DNA of 45,013 bases from Betaproteobacteria bacterium (GTDB lineage: Bacteria; Pseudomonadota; Gammaproteobacteria; Burkholderiales; Casimicrobiaceae): contig JADKEV010000075.1 in NCBI GenBank assembly GCA_016717855.1, positions 1-45,013 of the forward strand, given 5' to 3'. The notes under the pieces are model-generated. The model saw only the letters and a program-made list of their open reading frames with translations. It was not told where the DNA came from and made no database searches. Made by a program: the position numbers and the translations under genes. Each line of letters starts with the position of its first letter. Within the stretch, counting starts at the first letter, position 1. Below are positions 1-7,227 of the stretch, piece after piece.

Positions 1-246
1 GCTCGTTGCATTGTAGGCCGCTTCGTATGCTGATTCGAAGTGCGCTTGCCCGTAGAAATCATCGCCATGCACATAGGCAAAGTCAGGTGTCAGATGTGGC
101 ACGTACAGGGTTCGCGCCACTTCTGCAAAGATCTGCAGATGTTCGGCAGTACCGTGATGCTGAGGGATGCGTCGTATCTCCGCCACTCGTTCGTCTAGCG
201 AGGCTGCAGTGGCGATCTTGGCAAGTGTTTCGTCCAGGGTCGGCAT
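1..246 (-). CDS. Partial ORF, probable type II restriction endonuclease (N-terminal 82 aa)
   Basis: An open frame runs from ATG at 246 to the window edge with no stop (82 codons, begins MPTLDETLAKIATAASLDE). It starts 5 bp after the restored stop of the DNA methyltransferase upstream. In compact type II restriction-modification loci the gene directly after the methyltransferase is usually the cognate nuclease, so a restriction endonuclease is inferred from position. I recognise no catalytic PD-(D/E)XK motif in the visible part, and the family cannot be named. The coding quality looks real: normal amino-acid mix and no stop across the full stretch. It could instead be an unrelated downstream gene. 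Confidence 0.5.
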   Translation of the reverse strand, partial: MPTLDETLAKIATAASLDERVAEIRRIPQHHGTAEHLQIFAEVARTLYVPHLTPDFAYVHGDDFYGQAHFESAYEAAYNATS

Positions 247-250
247 GAAA

Positions 251-1163
251 TCAGCCGACCGCGAACAGTTGACCGGTTCGATCTCTCGCCTCGTCGGCTT
301 CGATCCGACGCCGCGCCTCGTGTACAAACCGCTCGTGCAACTCGATACCCAGACTGTCGCTGCAGGCGCTCTGCACACGACGACCGTTGTTCCACCGCCA
401 GCGAAGGGATCGATAACGACGCCGCCAACAGGGCTCGCCACGCGAACGAAAAACTCTGCAAGTCCTTCTGGCATGGCGGCGGTATGCGCGACGCCACGAT
501 GCTGATTGTAGGTCTGAGGAACGGTGATGACATTTCCCGGATCAGCGCCACCCAGAAGATAGGTCTTGGTCGGCCCTCTCTGAAACCAGCTTCCGTGTTT
601 CTACGTCCCAGTACATCCTGCTTACGCCGAGCGATCTCCATAGCGTCCGCCTTATAGGGAATTCGAACGGCGTTCAAATCGAAAAATGGTTGATTGGTTC
701 GAGCAAAATGGTAAACGTACTCGAAGTTGTCCTTCGTTCGAGGCCCGAACCTGCCGGGAATTCCATTGGGTTTCGACCAGATATAAGTTTCAACCCACCG
801 CCAACCCATGTTCTGGATGGCTAATACCAACTGATAAACATAGGGATGTCGCTGCCCCCGCAAGGGCCCGCGATTCGCAACACGATTCTTTATATTGAGG
901 ACAAGGCTCCCCGTCTCTTTGGTCGAATCGTACATGGCCCTTGCGAACGGAAGGAACCACTCGACGTAACGATCAGGATGAATACGGCTATACGCCCGCG
1001 CATCCGCATAAGGCGGACTCATGAAAAAAAGGTCTACGCTGTGCGCTGGAAACAGTGGCAGAAGGTCGAGCGAATCCCCATGGACAACGCCATCCTTCAA
1101 CACCTTTGGCGAGCAAACTCCTTGCCAACGATTCTGGCTGAGAGGGAACAACCGTGGTTTCAT
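251..1163 (-). pseudogene. Beta-class site-specific DNA methyltransferase, disrupted by two frameshifts
   Basis: From ATG 1163 the first ~190 residues read as a DNA amino-methyltransferase. Motif IV is SPPY (near residue 49), preceded by the target-strand region GDSLDLLPLFPAHSVDLFFM, with IWSKPNGIPGRFGPRTKDN further on. The frame then breaks near 574-576, where one G appears to be missing from a short G run. The next frame gives PTKTYLLGGADPGNV, then VVIDPFAGGGTTVVV, which is motif I. A second break near 366-380 leads to LGIELHERFVHEARRRIEA and a TGA at 251. The motif order IV then I is that of beta-class enzymes, and SPPY suggests N4-cytosine methylation as in PvuII/SmaI-type methylases. As written it would make a truncated, inactive protein. 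A sequencing error is possible; two independent breaks favour decay. Confidence 0.8.
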
Positions 1164-1511
1164 TCGCGACTAGCGTCAGATGAGAGGCGGAGCCATCATG
1201 TTGTTTGTATTTGTTTACGATGCGTCTTGCCATGGAAGCCCCGAATGGGATTTGGTCGCCTGAATCCAAGAGTTACTAGAACTAGTCGATGTTTGTCAAC
1301 GCCACGTATCCTATGTCCAGCCCCAGCCGAATCGCCAGAGTTTGCCCGTCCTCGCCGGCAGTGTAGTGTCGTCCATGTCTCGATAGATCGCGAGCAGCAT
1401 CACGATATTCGCTGGATTGTACGCCCCAGAGGTGGGCGCCACTTTGCCCACATCGATTCGGGCATGACGGGTCACTGGCTCGGGGCACTTTTCCTTGCCA
1501 GGAAGCGCAGG
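1164..1511. other. Intergenic region, no gene recognised
   Basis: About 350 bases lie between the methyltransferase start and the lexA stop (both minus strand). I see no convincing coding frame. The stretch looks less GC-rich than its neighbours, as expected of a transferred restriction-modification locus. Near 1273-1286 there is a short direct repeat (actaga/actagt) upstream of the methyltransferase that could belong to its promoter or a control-protein site, but nothing proves this. Confidence 0.4.
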
Positions 1512-2135
1512 TCACAACCTGCGGATCACGCCGACGACGCGGCCTTCGATCACCAGTTCGTCCGCGCTGTCCGCCCCCACGACGATGGGCGCGAAGTCCG
1601 GATTGGCCGGGAGCAGTTCGATGCCGCCGCGCTTCCTGGAAAAGGTCTTGACGGTGACTTCGTCGCCGATCCGCGCGACCACGACCTGGCCGTTGCTGGC
1701 TTCGCGGGTCTTGTGCACGGCGACCCAGTCGCCATCGAACATCCCGGCATCGCGCATGCTCATCCCGCGGACCTGGAGCAGATAGCTGGCGCGCGGCTTG
1801 AACAGCTTCGGGTCGACCGCGTGGTGGCCCATGATGTGTTCCTGGGCGAGCATCGGGGCGCCGGCGGCGACGCGGCCGATCAGCGGCAGACCGGGTTCCT
1901 CGGAACCGACGATGCGCAGACCGCGCGAGGCGCCCGGCACCCATTCGAGCACGCCCTTGTCGACCAGCGCCTTGACGTGCTGCTCGGCGGCGTTGGGCGA
2001 CTTGAACCCCAGCGCCCGGGCGATCTCGGCGCGCGTCGGCGGCAGGCCGTCGGCCGCGATGCAGTCGCGGATGAAATTGAGCACGTCCTGCTGGCGCGCG
2101 GTGAGTTCGCCGATCCGGGGTGTCGATTCGTACAT
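1512..2135 (-). CDS. lexA: SOS repressor LexA
   Basis: Transcriptional repressor and self-cleaving serine protease (peptidase S24) of the SOS DNA-damage response. The 207-aa product has an N-terminal winged HTH (ELTARQQDVLNFIRD, then LPPTRAEIARALGF), a linker, and the C-terminal autoproteolysis domain. The Ala91-Gly92 cleavage site lies in GRVAAGAP. The nucleophile is Ser126 in GMSM and the general base Lys163 in VTVK, 37 residues apart as in E. coli LexA. I chose ATG 2135 (MYESTPRIGELTARQ), the start usual for proteobacterial LexA; an in-frame ATG at 2171 would add an atypical leader. It is divergent from the glycosyltransferase at 2249. A degenerate SOS-like site overlaps the start region. 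Confidence 0.97.
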   Translation of the reverse strand: MYESTPRIGELTARQQDVLNFIRDCIAADGLPPTRAEIARALGFKSPNAAEQHVKALVDKGVLEWVPGASRGLRIVGSEEPGLPLIGRVAAGAPMLAQEHIMGHHAVDPKLFKPRASYLLQVRGMSMRDAGMFDGDWVAVHKTREASNGQVVVARIGDEVTVKTFSRKRGGIELLPANPDFAPIVVGADSADELVIEGRVVGVIRRL

Positions 2136-2137
2136 AT

Positions 2138-2153
2138 GGACATTTATACACAG
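2138..2153 (-). promoter_or_regulatory. Candidate degenerate LexA (SOS) box upstream of lexA
   Basis: On the minus strand, 2 bases upstream of the lexA ATG, the sequence CTGTGTATAAATGTCC has a perfect left half-site (CTGT) and an AT-rich centre of the right length. The right half is GTCC instead of ACAG. lexA is normally autoregulated, so position supports the call, but the second half-site is poor. Confidence 0.35.
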
Positions 2154-2210
2154 GAATTCGACGCGATGCAAGCGTTTCGCGCGGCGCGGGAAACCGCGGC
2201 ACCCCGTCGC

Positions 2211-2216
2211 TATAAT
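2211..2216 (+). promoter_or_regulatory. Candidate sigma-70 -10 element for the glycosyltransferase gene
   Basis: A perfect TATAAT lies 33 bases upstream of ATG 2249 in a GC-rich setting. No good -35 hexamer is visible about 17 bases further upstream. It probably drives the rightward run beginning with the glycosyltransferase. Confidence 0.45.
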
Positions 2217-2248
2217 GCGGCATTCCCCCCGCCGGCCACTTTCCCCGC

Positions 2249-3106
2249 ATGTCTTTCACGCTCAGCGCCAGCATCGTCGTCTACGACTCCGACCGGGCGC
2301 TGCTGCGGCGCGCGCTCGTCGCGCTCGCGGCGGCCGTCGCCCGCGCGGCGGAGGCCGGCCTGCTGACGGGCGCCCGGATCACCCTCGTCGACAACGGCGC
2401 GGCGGCCGGCGCCGTGGTCGATGAATCGTATGTGCCGGACTTCGCGCCGCCGCCCGCGCCCATCGCCACGGTCTGGCGCCGCATTGCCGGCCAGGGCAAC
2501 GTCGGCTACGGACGCGGCCACAACCTGGTCTTGCTGGACCCGGCCGCGGCGGCCGACATGTACCTGGTGCTCAACCCCGACGCGCTGCTGGCCGCCGACG
2601 CACTGACCGTCGGCCTCGCCTGGCTGCGCGACACGCCGGCGTGCGGGATGGTCGCCCCCAATGGGGTCGGGCCGGACGGCGCGCCGCAGTTCCTGTGCAA
2701 ACGCTATCCCGATGCGCTGACGCTGCTGCTGCGCGCCGCCGCGCCCGCCGCGCTCCGGCGCCGGTTCGCCGGCCGGCTCGCGCGCTACGAACTGCGCGAC
2801 GTCGTCGGCGACGCGGGCGAACGGGCCGCGCAAGGCGTGCCGCTGGCCAGCGGCTGCTGCATGCTGCTGCGGCGCGAGGCGCTCCGGCACACCGGCGGCT
2901 TCGATCCCGCGTTCTTCGTCTACTTCGAGGACTACGACTTGTCGCTGCGCCTGGCCGTGGGTGGGCTCTGGCGCATCGACTACGTGCCGGCAATGCACGT
3001 GGTGCACTACGGCGGCAATGCGGCGAAGAAGAGCCTCGCGCACATCCGGATGTTCGCCGCAGGCGCGGCGCGGTTCTTCAACAAACACGGCTGGAAGCTG
3101 GCCTGA
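2249..3106 (+). CDS. Family 2 glycosyltransferase (rhamnosyltransferase-like)
   Basis: Predicted GT-A fold, metal-dependent sugar transferase of 285 aa acting at the cytoplasmic face of the membrane. Visible features: N-terminal SASIVVYDSD; the nucleotide-sugar-binding segment GQGNVGYGRGHNLVL; LNPDALL, which supplies the metal-binding DxD-like acidic position; and GGFDPAFFVYFEDYDLSLRL, the ED motif typical of WbbL-like rhamnosyltransferases. The sugar and acceptor cannot be fixed; O-antigen or another surface polysaccharide is the usual role. The NAD-dependent epimerase starts 7 bases after its stop, so the two are probably one transcript. Confidence 0.85.
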   Translation: MSFTLSASIVVYDSDRALLRRALVALAAAVARAAEAGLLTGARITLVDNGAAAGAVVDESYVPDFAPPPAPIATVWRRIAGQGNVGYGRGHNLVLLDPAAAADMYLVLNPDALLAADALTVGLAWLRDTPACGMVAPNGVGPDGAPQFLCKRYPDALTLLLRAAAPAALRRRFAGRLARYELRDVVGDAGERAAQGVPLASGCCMLLRREALRHTGGFDPAFFVYFEDYDLSLRLAVGGLWRIDYVPAMHVVHYGGNAAKKSLAHIRMFAAGAARFFNKHGWKLA

Positions 3107-3112
3107 AGCGCG

Positions 3113-4072
3113 ATGGGCAAGGTCCTGGTCACCGGCGCGTACGGCTTCATCGGGGCGGCGTACTGCGCGCATCTCGCCGCCGCCAGGGTCCCGTATCTGG
3201 GCGTCGTGCGCGCGCGCCGCGCGGACGAGACGCGCGACGAAATCGTCGCCATCGGCGACTTCGCCGCGGCCGACTGGACCGCGCCGCTGATCGGCGAGCC
3301 GGTGGACTGCATCGTCCACCTGGCCGCGCGCGCGCACCGGATGCGCGACTACGCGCCCGATCCGCGCGCGGCGTATCACCGCGAGAACGTCGAAGTGACC
3401 AGCGACCTGCTGGAAGCGGCGCTGGCCGCGCGCGTGCCGCGCCTGGTGTTCGCGAGCACGGTCAAGGTGCACGGCGAGGCCACGGCCCCGGGCGTGATCC
3501 TCCGCGAGTCCGACCCGGTGGCGCCGCGCGACGATTACGCGCGGTCCAAGGCCGAGGCCGAAGCGTGGGTGCGCGAGTTCGGGCGCGAGCACGCGATCGA
3601 AACCGTAATCCTGCGCCTGCCGCTGGTCTACGGTCCGGGCGCCAAGGGCAATTTCGCGGCGCTGGTCGAAGCGGTGCGCGCCCGCCGCGTCCTCCCCTTC
3701 GGCGCGATCCGGAACCAGCGCAGCCTGCTGGGCGTGAGCAACCTGTGCGCGGCCATCGACGCCGCGCGCGCCCATCCCGCGGCCGCCGGCGAAACCTACT
3801 TTGTCTCCGATGGCGAAGACGTGTCGACGCCCGAACTCGTGCGCGCGCTCGCCGACGCGCTCGGCGTGCGCCCGCGCCTGTGGCGCTGGCCGCCGGGCCT
3901 GCTGCTGATGCTGGCAACGCTCGCGCGCCGCCGCGGCGCGGCGCGGCGGGTGCTCGATTCGTTCGCGATCGACAGTGCTAGAATCCGCCGCACTCTGGGG
4001 TGGACGCCGCCCTTGAGTCTCGCCGACGAATTGCAGCGCCTGGCCCAGGCGCTGCGCCGCAACCCTCCCTGA
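3113..4072 (+). CDS. NAD-dependent epimerase/dehydratase (extended SDR)
   Basis: 319-aa extended short-chain dehydrogenase. The Rossmann motif is GAYGFIGAAY at the N-terminus, followed by HLAARAHRM and the catalytic YARSK (Tyr-xxx-Lys), with an upstream FASTVKVHG segment supplying the Ser/Thr. Sequences of this type act on nucleotide sugars such as UDP-glucose or UDP-GlcNAc, which fits the glycosyltransferase just upstream. The exact substrate is not readable. Near its 3' end is a TAGAAT (3979-3984) that could be the -10 of a promoter for rph. Confidence 0.85.
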   Translation: MGKVLVTGAYGFIGAAYCAHLAAARVPYLGVVRARRADETRDEIVAIGDFAAADWTAPLIGEPVDCIVHLAARAHRMRDYAPDPRAAYHRENVEVTSDLLEAALAARVPRLVFASTVKVHGEATAPGVILRESDPVAPRDDYARSKAEAEAWVREFGREHAIETVILRLPLVYGPGAKGNFAALVEAVRARRVLPFGAIRNQRSLLGVSNLCAAIDAARAHPAAAGETYFVSDGEDVSTPELVRALADALGVRPRLWRWPPGLLLMLATLARRRGAARRVLDSFAIDSARIRRTLGWTPPLSLADELQRLAQALRRNPP

Positions 4073-4085
4073 AGAAAGCACCGCC

Positions 4086-4808
4086 ATGTCCACCCGCCCC
4101 AGCCTGCGCGCGCCCGACGAACTGCGCCCCGTTCGCATCACCCGCCATTACACGCGCCATGCCGAGGGGTCGGTGCTGATCGAATGCGGCGACACCAAGG
4201 TGCTCTGCACGGCCAGCGTCGAGGAGGGCGTGCCGCCGTTCCTGCGCGGCAAGGGCCAGGGCTGGGTCACCGCCGAATACGGGATGCTGCCCCGCTCGAC
4301 CGATACGCGGATGCGCCGCGAAGCCGCCGCCGGGAAACAATCCGGCCGCACGCAGGAAATCCAGCGGCTGATCGGGCGCAGCCTGCGCGCGATCGTCGAC
4401 CTGAAGCAACTGGGCGAGCGCTCGATCCAGATCGACTGCGACGTGATCCAGGCCGACGGCGGCACGCGCTGCGCGTCGATCACCGGCGCCTGCGTCGCGC
4501 TGCATGACGCCATCGCGTGGCTGAAGGCGAAGGAACTGCTGGCCGGCGACCCGCTGACCGACTTCGTCGGCGCGGTGTCGGTCGGCATCGTCGGCGGCCA
4601 GCCCGTGCTCGACCTCGACTACGCCGAGGACTCGAACTGCGACACCGACATGAACGTGGTGATGGTCGGCAAGGGCGGCTTCGTCGAACTGCAGGGGACC
4701 GCCGAGGGCGCGCCGTTCTCGCGCGAGGAAATGGACGCGCTGGTGCTGCTCGCCGAGGGCGGCATACGACGACTGATCGCGGCGCAGAAGAAGGCGCTGG
4801 CGGAGTAG
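4086..4808 (+). CDS. rph: Ribonuclease PH
   Basis: Phosphate-dependent 3'-5' exoribonuclease that trims tRNA precursors; forms a hexamer in the cytosol. The 240-aa length matches the family (about 238). Recognisable blocks are RPVRITRHYTRHAEGSVLIE, VLCTASVEEGVPPF, GWVTAEYGMLPRST, QEIQRLIGRSLRA, QIDCDVIQADGGTR and DLDYAEDSNCDTDMNVV. It starts 13 bases after the epimerase stop and is followed by rdgB and hemW, an order common in proteobacteria (often with yicC upstream, absent here). Confidence 0.97.
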   Translation: MSTRPSLRAPDELRPVRITRHYTRHAEGSVLIECGDTKVLCTASVEEGVPPFLRGKGQGWVTAEYGMLPRSTDTRMRREAAAGKQSGRTQEIQRLIGRSLRAIVDLKQLGERSIQIDCDVIQADGGTRCASITGACVALHDAIAWLKAKELLAGDPLTDFVGAVSVGIVGGQPVLDLDYAEDSNCDTDMNVVMVGKGGFVELQGTAEGAPFSREEMDALVLLAEGGIRRLIAAQKKALAE

Positions 4809-4855
4809 CCGTGCGGGAGACCGGGCACGGCAAGCCTGCGGACGCCGGATCGGCG

Positions 4856-5503
4856 ATGGCGCGGGAAATCGATCGCGGCGCACCGGGAGCCGCTGCCGGA
4901 GCCCCCGCGCGGAAACTCGTGCTGGCCAGCAGCAACCCGGGCAAGCTGCGCGAATTCAGGCGGCTGCTCGAGCCGCTGGGCATCACGGTCATCGCGCAAA
5001 GCGAACTGGGCATCCCCGACGCCGAGGAACCACACCTGACGTTCGTCGAGAACGCGCTCGCCAAGGCCCGGCATGCCTCGCAACTCTCCGGCCTGCCCGC
5101 GCTGGCCGACGACTCGGGCATCTGCGTCGACGCACTGGACGGCGCGCCGGGCGTGCTCTCCGCGCGCTACGCGGGCGAACCGAAATCCGACGCGCGGAAC
5201 AACGCCAGGCTGATCGCCGACCTCGCGGGCATCGCCCACCGTGATGCGCACTACGCCTGCGTGCTGGTCCTGGTCCGCCATCCGGACGACCCCGAGCCGC
5301 TGATCGCCGAAGGCATCTGGGATGGCGTCGTGATCGATACCCCGAGAGGCAGCGGCGGCTTCGGGTACGACCCGCACTTCCTCGACCCGCAGTTCGGACT
5401 CACCGGCGCGGAACTGCCGCTGGAGCAGAAGAACGCCGTCAGCCATCGCGGCAAGGCGATGCGGCTGCTGATCGAGCGGTTGCGGGAGCGGCCGCTGGGG
5501 TAG
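4856..5503 (+). CDS. rdgB: XTP/dITP diphosphatase (RdgB/HAM1)
   Basis: Hydrolyses non-canonical purine triphosphates (ITP, dITP, XTP) to the monophosphate, keeping them out of DNA and RNA. The family core begins at KLVLASSNPGKLREF, followed by FVENALAKARHAS, ALADDSGICVDAL, GVLSARYAG, GSGGFGYDPHF and NAVSHRGKAM. The start is uncertain: ATG 4856 gives 215 aa with an 18-residue Ala/Gly-rich leader before the core, while an in-frame GTG at 4811, just after the rph stop, would lengthen it by 15. It lies between rph and hemW, almost certainly on the same transcript. Confidence 0.93.
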   Translation: MAREIDRGAPGAAAGAPARKLVLASSNPGKLREFRRLLEPLGITVIAQSELGIPDAEEPHLTFVENALAKARHASQLSGLPALADDSGICVDALDGAPGVLSARYAGEPKSDARNNARLIADLAGIAHRDAHYACVLVLVRHPDDPEPLIAEGIWDGVVIDTPRGSGGFGYDPHFLDPQFGLTGAELPLEQKNAVSHRGKAMRLLIERLRERPLG

Positions 5504-5514
5504 GGGCTGAGATC

Positions 5515-6702
5515 ATGTCCTCACAGAACCTCGCCATCGGCGCGTCGCCCGCCGCGCCGCACTTCACCGCGCTCCCCCCGCTCGCGCTCTACATCCACAT
5601 CCCGTGGTGCCTGAAGAAGTGCCCCTACTGCGATTTCAATTCGCACGAGCAGCGGCAGGCGCTGCCCGAGGCGCGCTATGTGGACGCGCTGATGACGGAC
5701 CTGGAGACGGCGCTGCCGTCGATCTGGGGCCGCCGCTTCTCGTCGATCTTTTTCGGCGGCGGCACGCCCAGCCTGTTCTCGCCTTCCAGCATCGACGCGA
5801 TACTGGCCGGCGTGCGCGCCCGGATGCCGGTTCCGCCCGGCACCGAAGTCACGCTGGAGGCGAATCCCGGCACGTTCGAGGCGCAGAAGTTCGCCGAGTT
5901 CAGGGACGCGGGCATCAACCGGCTGTCGATCGGCATCCAGAGTTTCAATCCCGAACACCTGCGCGCGCTGGGCCGCGTCCATGACGACGGCGAAGCCCAC
6001 CGCGCGGTCGAGATCGGGCTCGCGACCATCGGCAACATCAATCTCGACCTGATGTACGCGCTGCCCGGCCAGTCGCTGGCCCAGGCCGAGGCCGATCTGC
6101 GCACGGCGCTGGCGTACGCGCCGCCGCACCTGTCCGCGTATCACCTGACGCTGGAACCCAACACGCTGTTCGCCCGACACCCGCCCACACTGCCCGACGA
6201 CGAAAGCGCGGCCGACATGCAGGATGCGATCCAGGCGCTGCTGGCCGGGGCCGGCTACGGCCACTACGAGACGTCGGCCTACGCGCAGCCCGGACGCGTC
6301 TGCAAACACAACCGGAATTACTGGGAATTCGGCGACTACCTGGGCATAGGCGCGGGCGCGCATTCCAAGCTGTCGCTGCCCAACCGGATCTTCCGCCAGG
6401 TCCGCTACAAGCAACCGCAGCAGTATCTCGACATGGTCGAGGCGGGAACGCCGGTGATCGAGGAGCACGACGTGCCGCGCGCCGACGTCGGCTTCGAGTT
6501 CATGCTCAACGCGCTGCGCCTGAACGACGGCGTCCCGGTCGCGCTGTTCCAGGAACGCACCGGATTCCCGTTGCCGCTGGTGGAACCGGGACTGCGGCAG
6601 GCGGAGGCGAAGGGCCTGCTGCTGCGCGATCATCAGCGCATCGCGCCAACGGAACTGGGCCGGAGGTTTCTCAACGATTTGCAGCAGCTGTTCCTGGCCT
6701 GA
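5515..6702 (+). CDS. hemW: Radical SAM heme chaperone HemW
   Basis: Radical SAM protein of 395 aa once annotated as an oxygen-independent coproporphyrinogen oxidase-like enzyme; the family is now understood as a heme chaperone. The 4Fe-4S motif CxxxCxxC is Cys32, Cys36 and Cys39 in PWCLKKCPYCDF, preceded by ALYIHI. Further blocks are FGGGTPSLFS, TLEANPGTFE, NRLSIGIQSF, NLDLMYALPGQS and GIGAGAHSKL. The extra cysteine after CxxxCxxC typical of true HemN is absent, supporting HemW. It starts 12 bases after the rdgB stop and closes the cluster, with a GC hairpin right after its stop. Confidence 0.95.
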   Translation: MSSQNLAIGASPAAPHFTALPPLALYIHIPWCLKKCPYCDFNSHEQRQALPEARYVDALMTDLETALPSIWGRRFSSIFFGGGTPSLFSPSSIDAILAGVRARMPVPPGTEVTLEANPGTFEAQKFAEFRDAGINRLSIGIQSFNPEHLRALGRVHDDGEAHRAVEIGLATIGNINLDLMYALPGQSLAQAEADLRTALAYAPPHLSAYHLTLEPNTLFARHPPTLPDDESAADMQDAIQALLAGAGYGHYETSAYAQPGRVCKHNRNYWEFGDYLGIGAGAHSKLSLPNRIFRQVRYKQPQQYLDMVEAGTPVIEEHDVPRADVGFEFMLNALRLNDGVPVALFQERTGFPLPLVEPGLRQAEAKGLLLRDHQRIAPTELGRRFLNDLQQLFLA

Positions 6703-6710
6703 TTCGCGGC

Positions 6711-6729
6711 GCCGGGCTGGATGCCCGGC
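6711..6729 (+). terminator. GC-rich hairpin after hemW
   Basis: GCCGGGC-TGGAT-GCCCGGC forms a perfect 7-bp stem with a 5-base loop, 9 bases after the hemW stop. No T-tract follows, so it may be an intrinsic terminator of weak type or an RNA-stabilising 3' end. Confidence 0.5.
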
Positions 6730-6763
6730 ATGATGCCCGAACCCGTCGATGCCGTAAGTCGAT

Positions 6764-6816
6764 GCCGTAGGATGGGTGGCGCCGACCCATCGTGCGGAGC
6801 GCAGGCCCATCGATGG
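6764..6816. repeat. Diverged copy of the window's interspersed palindromic repeat
   Basis: Begins with CCGTAGGATGGGTGG, the conserved end of the repeat family, then departs from consensus while keeping GACCCATCG and GGCCCATCG palindromic halves. It lies between hemW and the small membrane-protein gene. Confidence 0.6.
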
Positions 6817-6832
6817 TGGTTGGAGCGGATGC

Positions 6833-7087
6833 CTATGGACGCCCGTCGTGGTCGGCATCCGGCTTCTGTGCCTCCGGCGTCCGGTCCGCCGGTTTGGGCT
6901 CGCGTTCGGCGGCATTCAGCGCGATCCGCACCAGTATCGCGCCGACGAATGGAATGAGCCAGATGAAGATGACCTGCCGAAGTTTCTGCGTGTCGTCGAA
7001 ATGCTCGGACTTCATGACCAGCACGGTCGCGTACGCCTGGTAGATGATCAGCGCGATCAGCAACATCACGATTTCGGACTTGGTCAT
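6833..7087 (-). CDS. Small membrane protein, one or two TM segments
   Basis: 84-aa product starting MTKSEIVMLLIALIIYQAY. It has a hydrophobic segment at the N-terminus and a second one in VIFIWLIPFVGAILVRIAL, then a charged, proline-rich tail (EREPKPADRTPEAQKPDAD). This looks like a small inner-membrane protein with a cytoplasmic tail; I do not recognise the family. ATG 7087 is preferred because the longer reading upstream merely translates the adjoining intergenic repeat. It is isolated between repeats on both sides and has no obvious operon partner. Confidence 0.6.
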   Translation of the reverse strand: MTKSEIVMLLIALIIYQAYATVLVMKSEHFDDTQKLRQVIFIWLIPFVGAILVRIALNAAEREPKPADRTPEAQKPDADHDGRP

Positions 7088-7119
7088 GGGGGGTGCGAGG
7101 GCGGCTCTTCGAAATCGGT

Positions 7120-7152
7120 GATGGGTATCGCTTCGCTCCACCCATCCTACGG
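7120..7152. repeat. Interspersed palindromic repeat, near-consensus copy
   Basis: A near-consensus copy reading GATGGGTATCGCTTCGCTCC then ACCCATCCTACGG. The outer arms GATGGGT and ACCCATC are complementary, and AGCGAAGC/GCTTCGCT forms the inner stem, so it can fold into a hairpin. Its right end runs directly into a 15-bp tandem array. Confidence 0.8.
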
Positions 7153-7223
7153 CATTCCATCCTACGGCATTCCATCGTACGTCATTCCATCATGCGACGG
7201 TTCATCGCACGGCATTGCCACGG
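7138..7223. repeat. Degenerate 15-bp tandem array grown from the end of the repeat
   Basis: Successive 15-mers at 7138, 7153, 7168, 7183 and 7198 read CCACCCATCCTACGG, CATTCCATCCTACGG, CATTCCATCGTACGT, CATTCCATCATGCGA and CGGTTCATCGCACGG, followed by a shortened copy. Similarity decays with distance from the palindromic repeat, as if its last 15 bases were duplicated repeatedly. The array abuts the 3' end of the pteridine-reductase-like gene. Confidence 0.75.
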
Positions 7224-7227
7224 CATT

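Noticed and set aside
195..1163. A single 322-aa methyltransferase ending at 195
   Set aside because: After about residue 195 the text loses all methyltransferase character, while motif I and the C-terminus appear in other frames; the longer reading is an artefact of the frameshift.
1282..2274. Long open frame antisense and alternative to lexA
   Set aside because: It overlaps lexA in another frame, is Arg-rich and low in hydrophobic structure, as expected of shadow frames in GC-rich DNA.
2210..4141. 643-codon minus-strand open frame opposite the glycosyltransferase and epimerase
   Set aside because: Composition is dominated by Arg, Ala, Gly and Val with no domain; both forward-strand genes have clear family motifs.
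7138..7223. CRISPR-like array
   Set aside because: Units are directly adjacent, only 15 bases long and without spacers; it is a degenerate tandem repeat.
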